From Pontibacter cellulosilyticus (lineage in GTDB: Bacteria > Bacteroidota > Bacteroidia > Cytophagales > Hymenobacteraceae), in contig NZ_JACRVF010000001.1 of the NCBI RefSeq assembly GCF_014306105.1, forward strand, positions 1,442,413 through 1,506,412: a stretch of DNA of 64,000 nt, read 5' to 3'. Shown piece after piece: positions 1 through 7,604 of this stretch. Each line of letters opens with the position of its first letter. The first letter of the stretch is position 1. A program made the translations under genes and the position numbers. The notes under the pieces are model-generated. The model was not told where the DNA came from, searched no databases, and worked only from the letters and a program-made list of their open reading frames with translations.

Positions 1-2
1 AT

Positions 3-416
3 ATTAATTCAGACCAGTTAAATCAATTAAGAACCAAGTTTAAGAGATTCAATAAGCTATATTCAAAATACTTTAATGAACATAGAAAAGCTCTTTTTGA
101 GGATCCTGAAAAGCTTTTAGAATGGTACGACAGGCAGAACGATTCTTGTAACTATTGTGGAACAACTCAATCTGTTCTGCATAAAATTGTAAAACGACGA
201 AATGGTAATCTAACTCTCAACAAAAAAACAAAAAGGTCCAAGGGAACACTAGAAATTGAAAAGCTAGACCCTAGTAAAGACTATACCTACGAGAACTCTG
301 TTCTATCATGTCCATTTTGTAATAATGCCAAAAGCAACCTGATTTCAGAAGAGGATTGGCGAAGGTTTTTTGCCCCAGCCATGAAAGATTATTTCAAATC
401 AATCTTGTTCACATGA
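3..416 (+). CDS. HNH endonuclease-like protein, 5'-truncated by window edge
   Basis: The frame is open from the left edge to a TGA at 414-416, giving 137 visible residues with no start codon in view. It has a CNYCG zinc knuckle in the middle, then LDPSKDYTYEN followed by LSCPFCNNAKSNLISEEDW. This is the usual layout of an HNH domain with paired CxxC zinc ligands, in which the N of CNNAKS is the HNH asparagine. HNH enzymes cut DNA using one metal ion. The stop overlaps the ATG of the next gene in an ATGA arrangement, so the two are probably translationally coupled. The role is unknown, but a nuclease in an accessory island suggests defence or mobility. The fold call is fairly secure and the function is inferred. 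Confidence 0.7.
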   Translation: MNSDQLNQLRTKFKRFNKLYSKYFNEHRKALFEDPEKLLEWYDRQNDSCNYCGTTQSVLHKIVKRRNGNLTLNKKTKRSKGTLEIEKLDPSKDYTYENSVLSCPFCNNAKSNLISEEDWRRFFAPAMKDYFKSILFT

Positions 417-1258
417 TTTTGGGTAAAGAAACCAATAGGGTTTATTTTTCAAAAAAACTCTATTCTGACGAGCGTTTTACAAACACCTGCAATGCGCTTA
501 CCAAACTGCTTGACAAGCAAGGAATCAGGCATGGTTTACTAAAAGCTACAAAAGACATTTGGTGCAGGGATTACATGCCGGTTCAGACTGAAAAAGGAAA
601 GTTTGTTCAATTTCGCTATAAACCTTCCTATTTAACGGATGACTTGGAACTTCAATCAGATCCAGGGGTAGTTTGTGAAGCAAATAATCTTGAGCCTGAA
701 TTTTCGAAAATAAATCTTGACGGTGGTAATGTTGTTAATTGGTCGGACAGAGCAATAATCACTGACCGGGTCTTTGACGAAAACCCCAAATACACAAGTA
801 AGACAAAACTGATCACAGAAATTGAAAACCTGCTAAAGGTTGAAGTAATTGTCATACCTCAGATTAGGTCTGATATGACAGGTCATGCAGACGGACTTGT
901 TCGGTTTGTTGACCGTAGCAAAGTTCTTGGGAATAACAGGGAACAGGAATACAAGTACTGGAAGAACGGAATTACCAAGATTCTTAAAGAACATGGAATA
1001 GAATACATTGACGTACCCTTTTTTGAGTTTTATAACAGAAAGTTTAAGGACAATGCTATTGGTTGCTACATTAACTTCTTGGAAGTAATGGACTTGATCG
1101 TGCTCCCTGTCTTTGAGGTTAGCGGAAACCGGGACGATGAAGCAGTTAACCTATTTAAAGAGATTTATCCAGATCGGGTTATTGAAACCATTAATTTTAA
1201 TGAAATCGGGCTACTGGGTGGTCTTTTAAACTGTACAACCTGGACGATTCTAGAGTAA
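413..1258 (+). CDS. Agmatine deiminase / peptidyl-arginine deiminase family protein
   Basis: I chose the ATG at 413, which overlaps the upstream TGA by 4 bases, over an upstream in-frame codon at 356 that would run deep into the HNH gene. The product is 281 aa. Family marks are RDYMP near the N-terminus, LDGGN mid-protein, GHADGLVRF (the catalytic His-x-Asp of the guanidine-modifying fold) and GGLLNCTTW at the C-terminus, whose Cys aligns with the nucleophile. Family members hydrolyse agmatine or peptidyl arginine to the carbamoyl/citrulline form plus ammonia. It is shorter than typical agmatine deiminases (about 340-370 aa) and divergent, so the substrate is open. Coupling to an HNH gene is unusual for a polyamine enzyme and hints at a toxin, effector or defence role (inference). 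Confidence 0.75.
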   Translation: MILGKETNRVYFSKKLYSDERFTNTCNALTKLLDKQGIRHGLLKATKDIWCRDYMPVQTEKGKFVQFRYKPSYLTDDLELQSDPGVVCEANNLEPEFSKINLDGGNVVNWSDRAIITDRVFDENPKYTSKTKLITEIENLLKVEVIVIPQIRSDMTGHADGLVRFVDRSKVLGNNREQEYKYWKNGITKILKEHGIEYIDVPFFEFYNRKFKDNAIGCYINFLEVMDLIVLPVFEVSGNRDDEAVNLFKEIYPDRVIETINFNEIGLLGGLLNCTTWTILE

Positions 1259-1362
1259 AAGTGACACTACAGCACCAGCTAAAAAGCATTAAAACACTTT
1301 TAGCACACCCGCACCTAGTTTAACCGATAATACGCGTATTAACGAATAAGCTAAGAATTAAA

Positions 1363-2247
1363 ATGTTGACATATAAGGAACTCATAGAGCTGAGGGAAAA
1401 ATTGGCTAGTGGCGAAATTAGTTTGGAACTAGCGAAAGCTCAGTATTGGAAGGACTTCAAAGAAGGACAACGTTCTTGGCATACAAAGGACTGGAAAGAA
1501 AGAAGGTGTGAATTCATTAAATGTAAATGTGAAATATGTAGTAGTAACGAAACATTAACGTTACAGCATCTTTCTCACCCCAAAAAATTCTCCGAACATC
1601 TAACAGAAGTAACAAAGATATACGCTAAAGATTACATAGACTCCAATCCCGAAATTGATAAGTCTGAATTACGTAATTACATACTAAAAAATTATGATTA
1701 TTTCCCCGCCCCATTGTGTCCAAATTGTCAGAGTAGAAAGCCTAACAAACGAATAAGAAAAGTCCCGCAGTATTTCTGCACAGAATGCCGGCACGAATTT
1801 GATGAAACAATTACTAAATCCTTGGATGAGCTTATTTCAACTTTTTATAAAAATGAAGAAGCAATTGAAGTTCTGGACAAGTGCTTTGTTTCAAATGATG
1901 GATGGAAAAATAAGCATAACCTATCAAGTATAAGGTATTGGCTACAAAGACAACGGACAAAGAATCAAGATGCTGAAGCGATTGAGAAGAAGGCATTTTT
2001 ACTTTATCTAAACGATAACATTAAATATCTTTCCTTTGAAGATACAATAACTGCTTGTAAAAAATGCGCATCTACCTTCGATCTATACAATATGGAACTA
2101 TGTCCAAAATGTAAAGCATATTACAAAGGCGTTCAATATCCAACTTGTGTTCAGTGTTTGCCAGAAGACAAACGGAAAACAGCTTTAGAGAAAACTGAGT
2201 TAGGTAAACAAATGCATGAATTGCACAAAGGATTGGGTATTGACTAG
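1363..2247 (+). CDS. Multi-zinc-ribbon protein of unknown function
   Basis: This 294-aa protein is not a family I can name. Three cysteine-rich modules are visible: CKCEICSS with a following LQHLSHP (residues about 55-75), a four-Cys ribbon CPNCQ...YFCTECRHEF (about 120-148), and a C-terminal cluster CKKC...LCPKC...TCVQC (about 235-270). The first resembles the CxxC...H pattern of HNH-type nucleases, but no complete catalytic set can be seen. The sequence between them is charged and helical. It lies about 100 bp after the deiminase gene on the same strand. The DNA is AT-rich like its left neighbours. Nucleic-acid binding is a reasonable guess and nothing more. Confidence 0.6.
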   Translation: MLTYKELIELREKLASGEISLELAKAQYWKDFKEGQRSWHTKDWKERRCEFIKCKCEICSSNETLTLQHLSHPKKFSEHLTEVTKIYAKDYIDSNPEIDKSELRNYILKNYDYFPAPLCPNCQSRKPNKRIRKVPQYFCTECRHEFDETITKSLDELISTFYKNEEAIEVLDKCFVSNDGWKNKHNLSSIRYWLQRQRTKNQDAEAIEKKAFLLYLNDNIKYLSFEDTITACKKCASTFDLYNMELCPKCKAYYKGVQYPTCVQCLPEDKRKTALEKTELGKQMHELHKGLGID

Positions 2248-2689
2248 GTTAGTCCTACTTGTAGAGACTTGCAAAATGAAAACCTGCTGCTAACATCGGT
2301 TTGGCATTATAGCGGCTAAAGTGCTTCTATGAAACATTTATGCAAGGTTCAACTGTTGGAATTCTATTGACTTTGTACTTAAAGTCCGCCACATCGTCAA
2401 GCGGAAAAACGTTCTTAACCTTTATAAGGATAAGTGTATTTTCAGAAAAATCCCAAAAAAATTCGGATACCTGTATTTAGAGACCTTGTTTATAAAGGGC
2501 GGGGGTAGCATGGAGAAATGGAAACGCTTTTGGTCAGACTGGGTGGGGCTTGTCTACTCAAATATGTTTTGATTTAAGCACCCTACAGAGTTATATCTTC
2601 CAGCTGTTGAACTGGAAATTTGATGTGCAATATCTGTTATAGTTTCCTTAGCTACAGGTTCGCAGAATATTGGAGTAATGAGTCAGCTT
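2248..2689. other. Non-coding gap between zinc-ribbon gene and recombinase
   Basis: No convincing gene is seen in these 440 bases. The stretch GCTGCTAACATCGGTTTGGC near 2285 is followed by small inverted words (for example TAGCGGCTA) of the kind found between small accessory genes in Bacteroidota. I could not delimit a repeat unit. Confidence 0.3.
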
Positions 2690-3325
2690 TCAGACCAGCT
2701 CTCCCAGCGTACGCTTCACTTTCATCACTGTGTTCGGAGATACTCCGCACAGCTTAGCAATCTCCCGTACCGAACATCTACCTTCTTTTAAATACTCTGC
2801 TACTTTCTTGTTTTCCTCTAGTAGCTTGGCTGTGCTTTTAACAGTCCCTTTGGGTCTAGCTATATGCTTACCCTGGCGCTTGGCTTCCTGCTGGCCTGAC
2901 ACGATCCGCTCCACCAGTGACTCCCGCTCCATCTGTGCCAGGTCTGCCAGTATCCCAAGCACCATCATGGTAACCGAATCCTTCCTGCGGTGCTTATCAA
3001 GCGAGCGCAGGTTGCGGTTTACCACATGCGTGCATACGCCCAAATCGGCCAGCTCTAGGATGATCTGGCGTACGTCCATATTATCCCTGCCTAACCTGGA
3101 TAGCTCCAGGCAAATGACTTCTGTGATCTCCTTTCTTTTGGCAAGCTCAAAGATTTCTCCCATGCCTGGGCGCTCATATTTGTTGTGTGTTCCTGAGACG
3201 GTCTCGCAGACGGTATAGACCACGTCAAAGCCATTGCGCCTGGCATAGTCATTTAGTTCCGTGACCTGACGGTCGGTGTTCTGCCTCGCAGTAGAGACAC
3301 GGGTATAGAGGGCAGCTTTAATCTT
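2690..3325 (-). CDS. Serine recombinase (resolvase/invertase family), start codon missing or non-standard
   Basis: The catalytic N-terminus reads AALYTRVSTARQNTDRQV, with the nucleophilic Ser in RVST. It is followed by LSRLGRDNMDV, the arginine-bearing helix, a long E helix rich in ER, and a C-terminal helix-turn-helix (SVREIAKLCGVSPNTVMKVK). The frame is open to 3325, but a TAG sits directly upstream at 3326-3328 and the only ATG (3223) would delete the active-site serine. Either an AUU at 3322 is used or the 5' end is damaged. Full extent is about 211 aa, slightly longer than Tn3/Hin-type enzymes. It probably acts on the inverted repeats lying just upstream. Confidence 0.8.
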   Translation of the reverse strand, partial: KIKAALYTRVSTARQNTDRQVTELNDYARRNGFDVVYTVCETVSGTHNKYERPGMGEIFELAKRKEITEVICLELSRLGRDNMDVRQIILELADLGVCTHVVNRNLRSLDKHRRKDSVTMMVLGILADLAQMERESLVERIVSGQQEAKRQGKHIARPKGTVKSTAKLLEENKKVAEYLKEGRCSVREIAKLCGVSPNTVMKVKRTLGELV

Positions 3326-3351
3326 CTAGTTTATGTAAGGGTGAAACTTAT

Positions 3352-3522
3352 ATTGTCCGCTGCAAATATAGTGACTGTATCAATAAAAGCTACAACTTAA
3401 CGTAATACAACAATTAAGTTAAGTTGTCTCCCTTGCAAATACAGAAAGACTTCTTAAGTTAACAACACTTTATTTGATACAGTAATTAACCCTATTTACT
3501 GTTGTAGCAAGGAGCGGACAAT
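3352..3522. repeat. Nested inverted repeats upstream of the serine recombinase (possible res/crossover site)
   Basis: ATTGTCCGCT at 3352-3361 matches AGCGGACAAT at 3513-3522 in inverse. ACTGTATCAA at 3374-3383 matches TTGATACAGT at 3474-3483. CAACTTAA near 3392 pairs with TTAAGTTG near 3418. Such nested dyads next to a resolvase gene are what a recombination or res site looks like. The dyads may also contain the recombinase promoter. The assignment is by position and symmetry only. Confidence 0.5.
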
Positions 3523-3790
3523 ACATATTAAAGAAGCAGCGTGATTGCTTACTGCTAAACTCACATCACCTTCCAAATTCTGGATAACATTGCCAGCACC
3601 TCAGTTAATTTCGTTTGATCTTTTATATTAGCATTTATGTATATTTGATCACCCAACTTTTCAATGCCAGTTATAGGTGTTCTACTTAAGGTTTAAAATA
3701 AATAAAGGTTAAGCAAAATATATAGTTTGGTTTAATACACTTTACTTGGCCTTACGCCCAAGTCTTTATTGTCAATACATTAGTCAAAGA

Positions 3791-5395
3791 ATGATGCTAC
3801 AGAAAAACCTATTGTTTGCACAGGAAGAGCAACTAAACAATTACTCTCTAGATGGGACCTCTATTAAAGGTTCATACAGTACAATGCAGTTCGCTTTAAG
3901 ACTAAGAAAGGATATTAGAGACGCTCAATTTAGTGACTTTTTACCTGAACAGTTACAAGCAAAATCCACAGTCTTGCATGAGAATATCCATTGGTGGCAA
4001 CATATGGGCTCGAATTTTGGATTTCTATTTAGTTTAAGCTATCCAGCGTTTATACACTACAGCCTTAACGAGATTCGAGAAGTTGTAAAGGATAATATCT
4101 TATTTAAATCACTACTAAAATTCGACAAAGAATATTTTGAGAAAAATGGTATAGCTGATCTAGCGAATTTAAATGTCGTAATAAACAACTATTATGATAT
4201 TGAATATGCTAAACTTTTCGCCCTCTCTAATCAGAATATACTAAAATTAAATGAAGATAGAAGGTTCTTTCTAAACATAGGACATTGCTATCATATCTTT
4301 TGGGTCGCTACAGTACACACTCTATCTGATTCTATTGACAAAGATTACAATTTTTTGCCTCCTACAAATTCTTGGTCAAAGGAATTCCAACGGTTAGGAG
4401 AAGAAAAAGTAGTTGGTTTCTATGTGGATTCACCTTTGCAATTAACTCAAGTCGGAATAAAAGCAATTTATGAGGGTCAAGCAATTTTCAATCAAGCTCA
4501 ATATCTTACAGGAACATTAAACAGAGACCTCACTTATTCTGACTTTGTTAACCGTGGAATGTTTTATGGTATATATACTGAAGCTTTTGATCTTTATATA
4601 AAAATCACAGGTTACTCAAGACCAGAAAATTTACTAGATCCAATTGTAGGTTTGTTCCTCTTGATATGTGATATGGCAATAAACCCAAATAATGGCTTCC
4701 CACTAGATATCTATGATTTTGAAAATTTTATCACTAAAAATGATCCTGGAATTAGATTCACACTTATTTGTAAAGAGGTTTCTAAAAAGGCTGAATATTA
4801 CAGAGACAGAATTAGTCAATATTCCAAAGAAGAGTATGTATTGTTATCAAAAGAATTGGCAACAAGTATTGGATGTGCTTGTTCCTATGAGAGCATATCA
4901 GAAGTTTTAAAATGGAGGGAGCAAGATATAGTAAAGGAGATATTAAAGGAAGAAGATCAGGCAGATTATACTCTTATAAATTTACCTATCCGTCTTCTTT
5001 TTTCAAAATATCTTAGATTTCAAGAAGACAAATTGGAACATCCCAACATCTTGTGCTGGGCCGGTTATCATCTATCAAATTTAGGGGGTGAATTCGATAC
5101 TGCTAACACTTTGTATTTAAAGCACCATGCAATTTTCATGGATGATGATAGTGGCGAAATTAAAGCAACAATTATCAATGGTAAGCCAAAAGACAAACTG
5201 TTAAAGTCATTCAATAATTTCTATGCCCACAACATACTTTATGATTTGGTTTTGAAATGGGTTACAGAAGAAGGAGAATTCAAGTTTGACTATAAGTGGC
5301 TAGCAGGTGAAAGAGCTAAAACATTTACTCCGACAATTAAAGAGAATTTTAAAAAACAATTTGGCATTGACATAGAATCAATTAAACCCATTTGA
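3791..5395 (+). CDS. Unknown protein with HExxH zinc-protease-like motif
   Basis: The product is 534 aa from the ATG at 3791; a TTG at 3746 would add 15 residues. Residues 63-67 read HENIH within LHENIHWWQHMG, the HExxH signature of zinc metallopeptidases. A glutamate in IYEGQAIFNQ (about residue 228) could be the third ligand, as in gluzincins. The rest is aromatic and helical, without a signal peptide, so it is probably cytoplasmic. The gene is markedly AT-rich compared with the core genes to the right, consistent with recent acquisition. It stands alone between non-coding gaps. I do not recognise the family. A protease-type effector is possible, but the motif alone does not prove catalysis. 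Confidence 0.65.
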   Translation: MMLQKNLLFAQEEQLNNYSLDGTSIKGSYSTMQFALRLRKDIRDAQFSDFLPEQLQAKSTVLHENIHWWQHMGSNFGFLFSLSYPAFIHYSLNEIREVVKDNILFKSLLKFDKEYFEKNGIADLANLNVVINNYYDIEYAKLFALSNQNILKLNEDRRFFLNIGHCYHIFWVATVHTLSDSIDKDYNFLPPTNSWSKEFQRLGEEKVVGFYVDSPLQLTQVGIKAIYEGQAIFNQAQYLTGTLNRDLTYSDFVNRGMFYGIYTEAFDLYIKITGYSRPENLLDPIVGLFLLICDMAINPNNGFPLDIYDFENFITKNDPGIRFTLICKEVSKKAEYYRDRISQYSKEEYVLLSKELATSIGCACSYESISEVLKWREQDIVKEILKEEDQADYTLINLPIRLLFSKYLRFQEDKLEHPNILCWAGYHLSNLGGEFDTANTLYLKHHAIFMDDDSGEIKATIINGKPKDKLLKSFNNFYAHNILYDLVLKWVTEEGEFKFDYKWLAGERAKTFTPTIKENFKKQFGIDIESIKPI

Positions 5396-5968
5396 TATGC
5401 TGCATTAGTCTTTTGAACCTCTGTTTACTTATATGGGTGTTTGTATACTGGATTTTGCTGATAGGAAACTAAGATCTTGTAAGGATTATAAAGTTTAGTT
5501 ATATAGAATATATAAACTTAATTAATGTATAGGCCTGCAATCTAGACAGTATAATCATGCTTAATTGTGGGAAAGACTTTACTTCATTTAAGTAGGGTGA
5601 AACAGCTATGCAAGTTTTATCCCATACAGATTAATTTGTAACAACTATAGTCCTGTTATGTCTAGTCCTACACTGCAGTACTCATTGTTGGTATAAATTT
5701 GCTTGACATACCACATATAGCGAATACAGCTACATTTTCAAAGCCAATTTATCAAAAATTATTTGTAGTTAACTATTGACAATAAATTTAAGTTAAACTT
5801 GCAAAGTTATGTAAAAACAGGTTTTTGAAGCTATGGCAAAGGTATTTTTTACTATGATAGGGCTACAGCAGCATTCAAACTGGAGTAATTGAACTACTCA
5901 TTTTAGTAGGAGCATCAGGATACTCTTCTTCAGTAAATTTACCTAATTGAATCACCCATGTTTAAAGA
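5396..5968. other. AT-rich non-coding gap
   Basis: No gene is supported in these 570 bases. A promoter-like TTGACA near 5777 followed by TAAACTTGC about 20 bases on points rightwards, but no plausible coding region follows on that strand before 7605. It may be a relic of a lost gene. Confidence 0.3.
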
Positions 5969-7393
5969 TCAATCTAACTTTTCTCTAACCTCTCTAATTC
6001 TTCGCAGATCGTCTCTAACTCTGTTTGCCTCTCCACTAACTCTAAAGATTTCTTCCCGCATCCAGCTATCAATCTGTCCCTCTGACTCAATTTGGCAGAT
6101 AACGTAGTATTCAGCTGCTCTATACTCTTTCTCCTCTCTGCCAAGGCGTTCCTCTTCGTCTCCAATTGAGTCAATCTCTCCTCTAAGCTCTTTAACTCGG
6201 ATACGAGTTGCTTCAACTCTCTTTGCAATGCTGTCTTCCTCTGCTCCGATCCTTGCATTAAGCTCAGACTCCTTTCTTGATAGCTTTTCTCTAGCTCGTC
6301 CAACTTCTTCTCTAAATGTTGTGGATAGTTCTCCCTGACTTCCTCCAACGTCTCTTTCCTCTTCTTCAAGCTTTCTCGACGCGTTTTGATATCGTTGCTC
6401 CAGTTTTCTGTACTCTCTTCTAGCTTCTTCGTCCAGTCGGTCTCTTTGCCGTATTTTTTCCTCAGCTGCTGCTCGAGCTTTAGCGTCCATTCGGAGAAAT
6501 CTCTCTCCAGCCTCGACTTCAGCTCCTCTAACTTGTCCGATTGCTTCTTCAGCTTCGCCTTTTCTTCTTCCAAATTCGCCAGAGCCCATGTATGTCTCAA
6601 GCTGTCGTATAACATTCTTAATTCGGTACGCTCTGCATTGGTAATCCTCCCCTGCAGGAACGCGTCCTCGTCCGAGAGCAGTTCCAGGACTTTTTCGCTT
6701 AGGGAGGTGGTTACTGGGGTCAAAGGTTGTGTGTGCTCTTTCATAATTGTACAGCCATTGCGTGTTGGTGTGGCTCTCTAGTATTTTCTCAATGTCTTCC
6801 TTCTCCGGTACTGGCGGGATTTTTACCTCCACCGCATCGATCCCGATGGTCATCAGCTTCGCCAGTTTCTCTGCGTCCACCTTGTGCGTGGCGCATATCT
6901 CTATTAGCAGGATGATCTTGCCCTGGGCGTCGAGGAACAATGCATCCGGCTTAACCGAGATGAACTTTTCACCTGTTGACTCATCCTTGGTCAAGCGGAC
7001 GTTGCCTGTCTCGTCCAGGTAAACGTACCGCTCTATCAGGACCCTGTGCGCCTGCACAGTCCTTGCCCCGCGTATTTCCGCTTCCTCGTCCTCGCCGTAC
7101 TCAGCTGGAAGAGGAATCGTAATAGGCGGCACTTTGATGGTCCTGGTGATTTGCAGTATGTCTTTGGCTACCTTGTGCCGGTGGGTCTCGTCAGACCACA
7201 CGCACTCCTTGGCGGCGCCCACGTCGGCCTGGTGGCGGAAGTGAGGGGTCTGCACAAGGCCGATACAGGCCATCATGGGCGAGCCGCAGCCAATACAGAA
7301 GTACCCCTTGCCGCCGCTGACAGCCTTGCGTATGGAGATTTCGTCACCGTTCTCTAGTTTGGCGTGCTGGAAAGTTGCTTTGCGCATTTGCAT
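5969..7393 (-). CDS. CoiA-like competence/nuclease family protein; C-terminal half probably frameshifted
   Basis: The start is taken at ATG 7393 (7387 is close behind); further upstream the sequence looks non-coding. The N-terminal 230 residues are CoiA-like: a zinc pair in YFCIGCGSPM, then PHFRHQ, CVWSDETHRHKVAK and a nuclease-like core KPDALFLD...IILLIEICATHKVD (a D...ExC variant of the PD-(D/E)xK pattern). CoiA-type proteins are linked to DNA uptake and recombination. The frame stays open to 5969 (474 aa), but beyond about 6750 its codons lose the G/C third-position preference. That preference moves to the +1 frame, where a leucine-rich coiled coil appears. I read this as a CoiA domain with a coiled-coil tail interrupted by an indel near 6745. 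Confidence 0.6.
   Translation of the reverse strand: MQMRKATFQHAKLENGDEISIRKAVSGGKGYFCIGCGSPMMACIGLVQTPHFRHQADVGAAKECVWSDETHRHKVAKDILQITRTIKVPPITIPLPAEYGEDEEAEIRGARTVQAHRVLIERYVYLDETGNVRLTKDESTGEKFISVKPDALFLDAQGKIILLIEICATHKVDAEKLAKLMTIGIDAVEVKIPPVPEKEDIEKILESHTNTQWLYNYERAHTTFDPSNHLPKRKSPGTALGRGRVPAGEDYQCRAYRIKNVIRQLETYMGSGEFGRRKGEAEEAIGQVRGAEVEAGERFLRMDAKARAAAEEKIRQRDRLDEEARREYRKLEQRYQNASRKLEEEERDVGGSQGELSTTFREEVGRAREKLSRKESELNARIGAEEDSIAKRVEATRIRVKELRGEIDSIGDEEERLGREEKEYRAAEYYVICQIESEGQIDSWMREEIFRVSGEANRVRDDLRRIREVREKLD
5974..6744 (-). CDS. Coiled-coil segment in the alternative frame, probable true tail of the CoiA-like protein
   Basis: These 256 codons begin at an ATG (6744) and run in the +1 frame relative to the CoiA-like gene, ending 5 bases before its stop. 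The product is a classic heptad coiled coil (LEELKSRLERDFSEWTLKLE and similar) with regular Leu spacing. Third positions in its first 60 codons are mostly G or C, matching the CoiA domain upstream, while the competing frame is A/T-rich there. A TAG in this frame just upstream (about residue -14) limits the crossover to roughly 6745-6785. Possibilities are a frameshift mutation, a sequencing indel, programmed +1 frameshifting, or a separately initiated small protein. Confidence 0.5.
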   Translation of the reverse strand: MKEHTQPLTPVTTSLSEKVLELLSDEDAFLQGRITNAERTELRMLYDSLRHTWALANLEEEKAKLKKQSDKLEELKSRLERDFSEWTLKLEQQLRKKYGKETDWTKKLEESTENWSNDIKTRRESLKKRKETLEEVRENYPQHLEKKLDELEKSYQERSLSLMQGSEQRKTALQRELKQLVSELKSLEERLTQLETKRNALAERRKSIEQLNTTLSAKLSQRDRLIAGCGKKSLELVERQTELETICEELERLEKS

Positions 7394-7604
7394 CAGTTTT
7401 CTACTATATATGAAAACAACAATAAAAAATCGTGCCAAACTCTACTTCTCTTGGCAGCAACTGAACCAGCTCTTCATTCTCACTTATTTGAAGTGTTAGG
7501 CCATACATCAGTTGTAATGTTGGAGTATATTTACCTTTTTTGTAAATAAGGCTGCTGTGCAGCTAATAATCTATATCTCTCAGTGAAAGCGACTAATATT
7601 TTAC

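Noticed and set aside
2730-3218. Rightward 162-aa ORF opposite the serine recombinase
   Set aside because: Exact antisense shadow of a gene with clear catalytic motifs; its own product is serine-rich without domain features.
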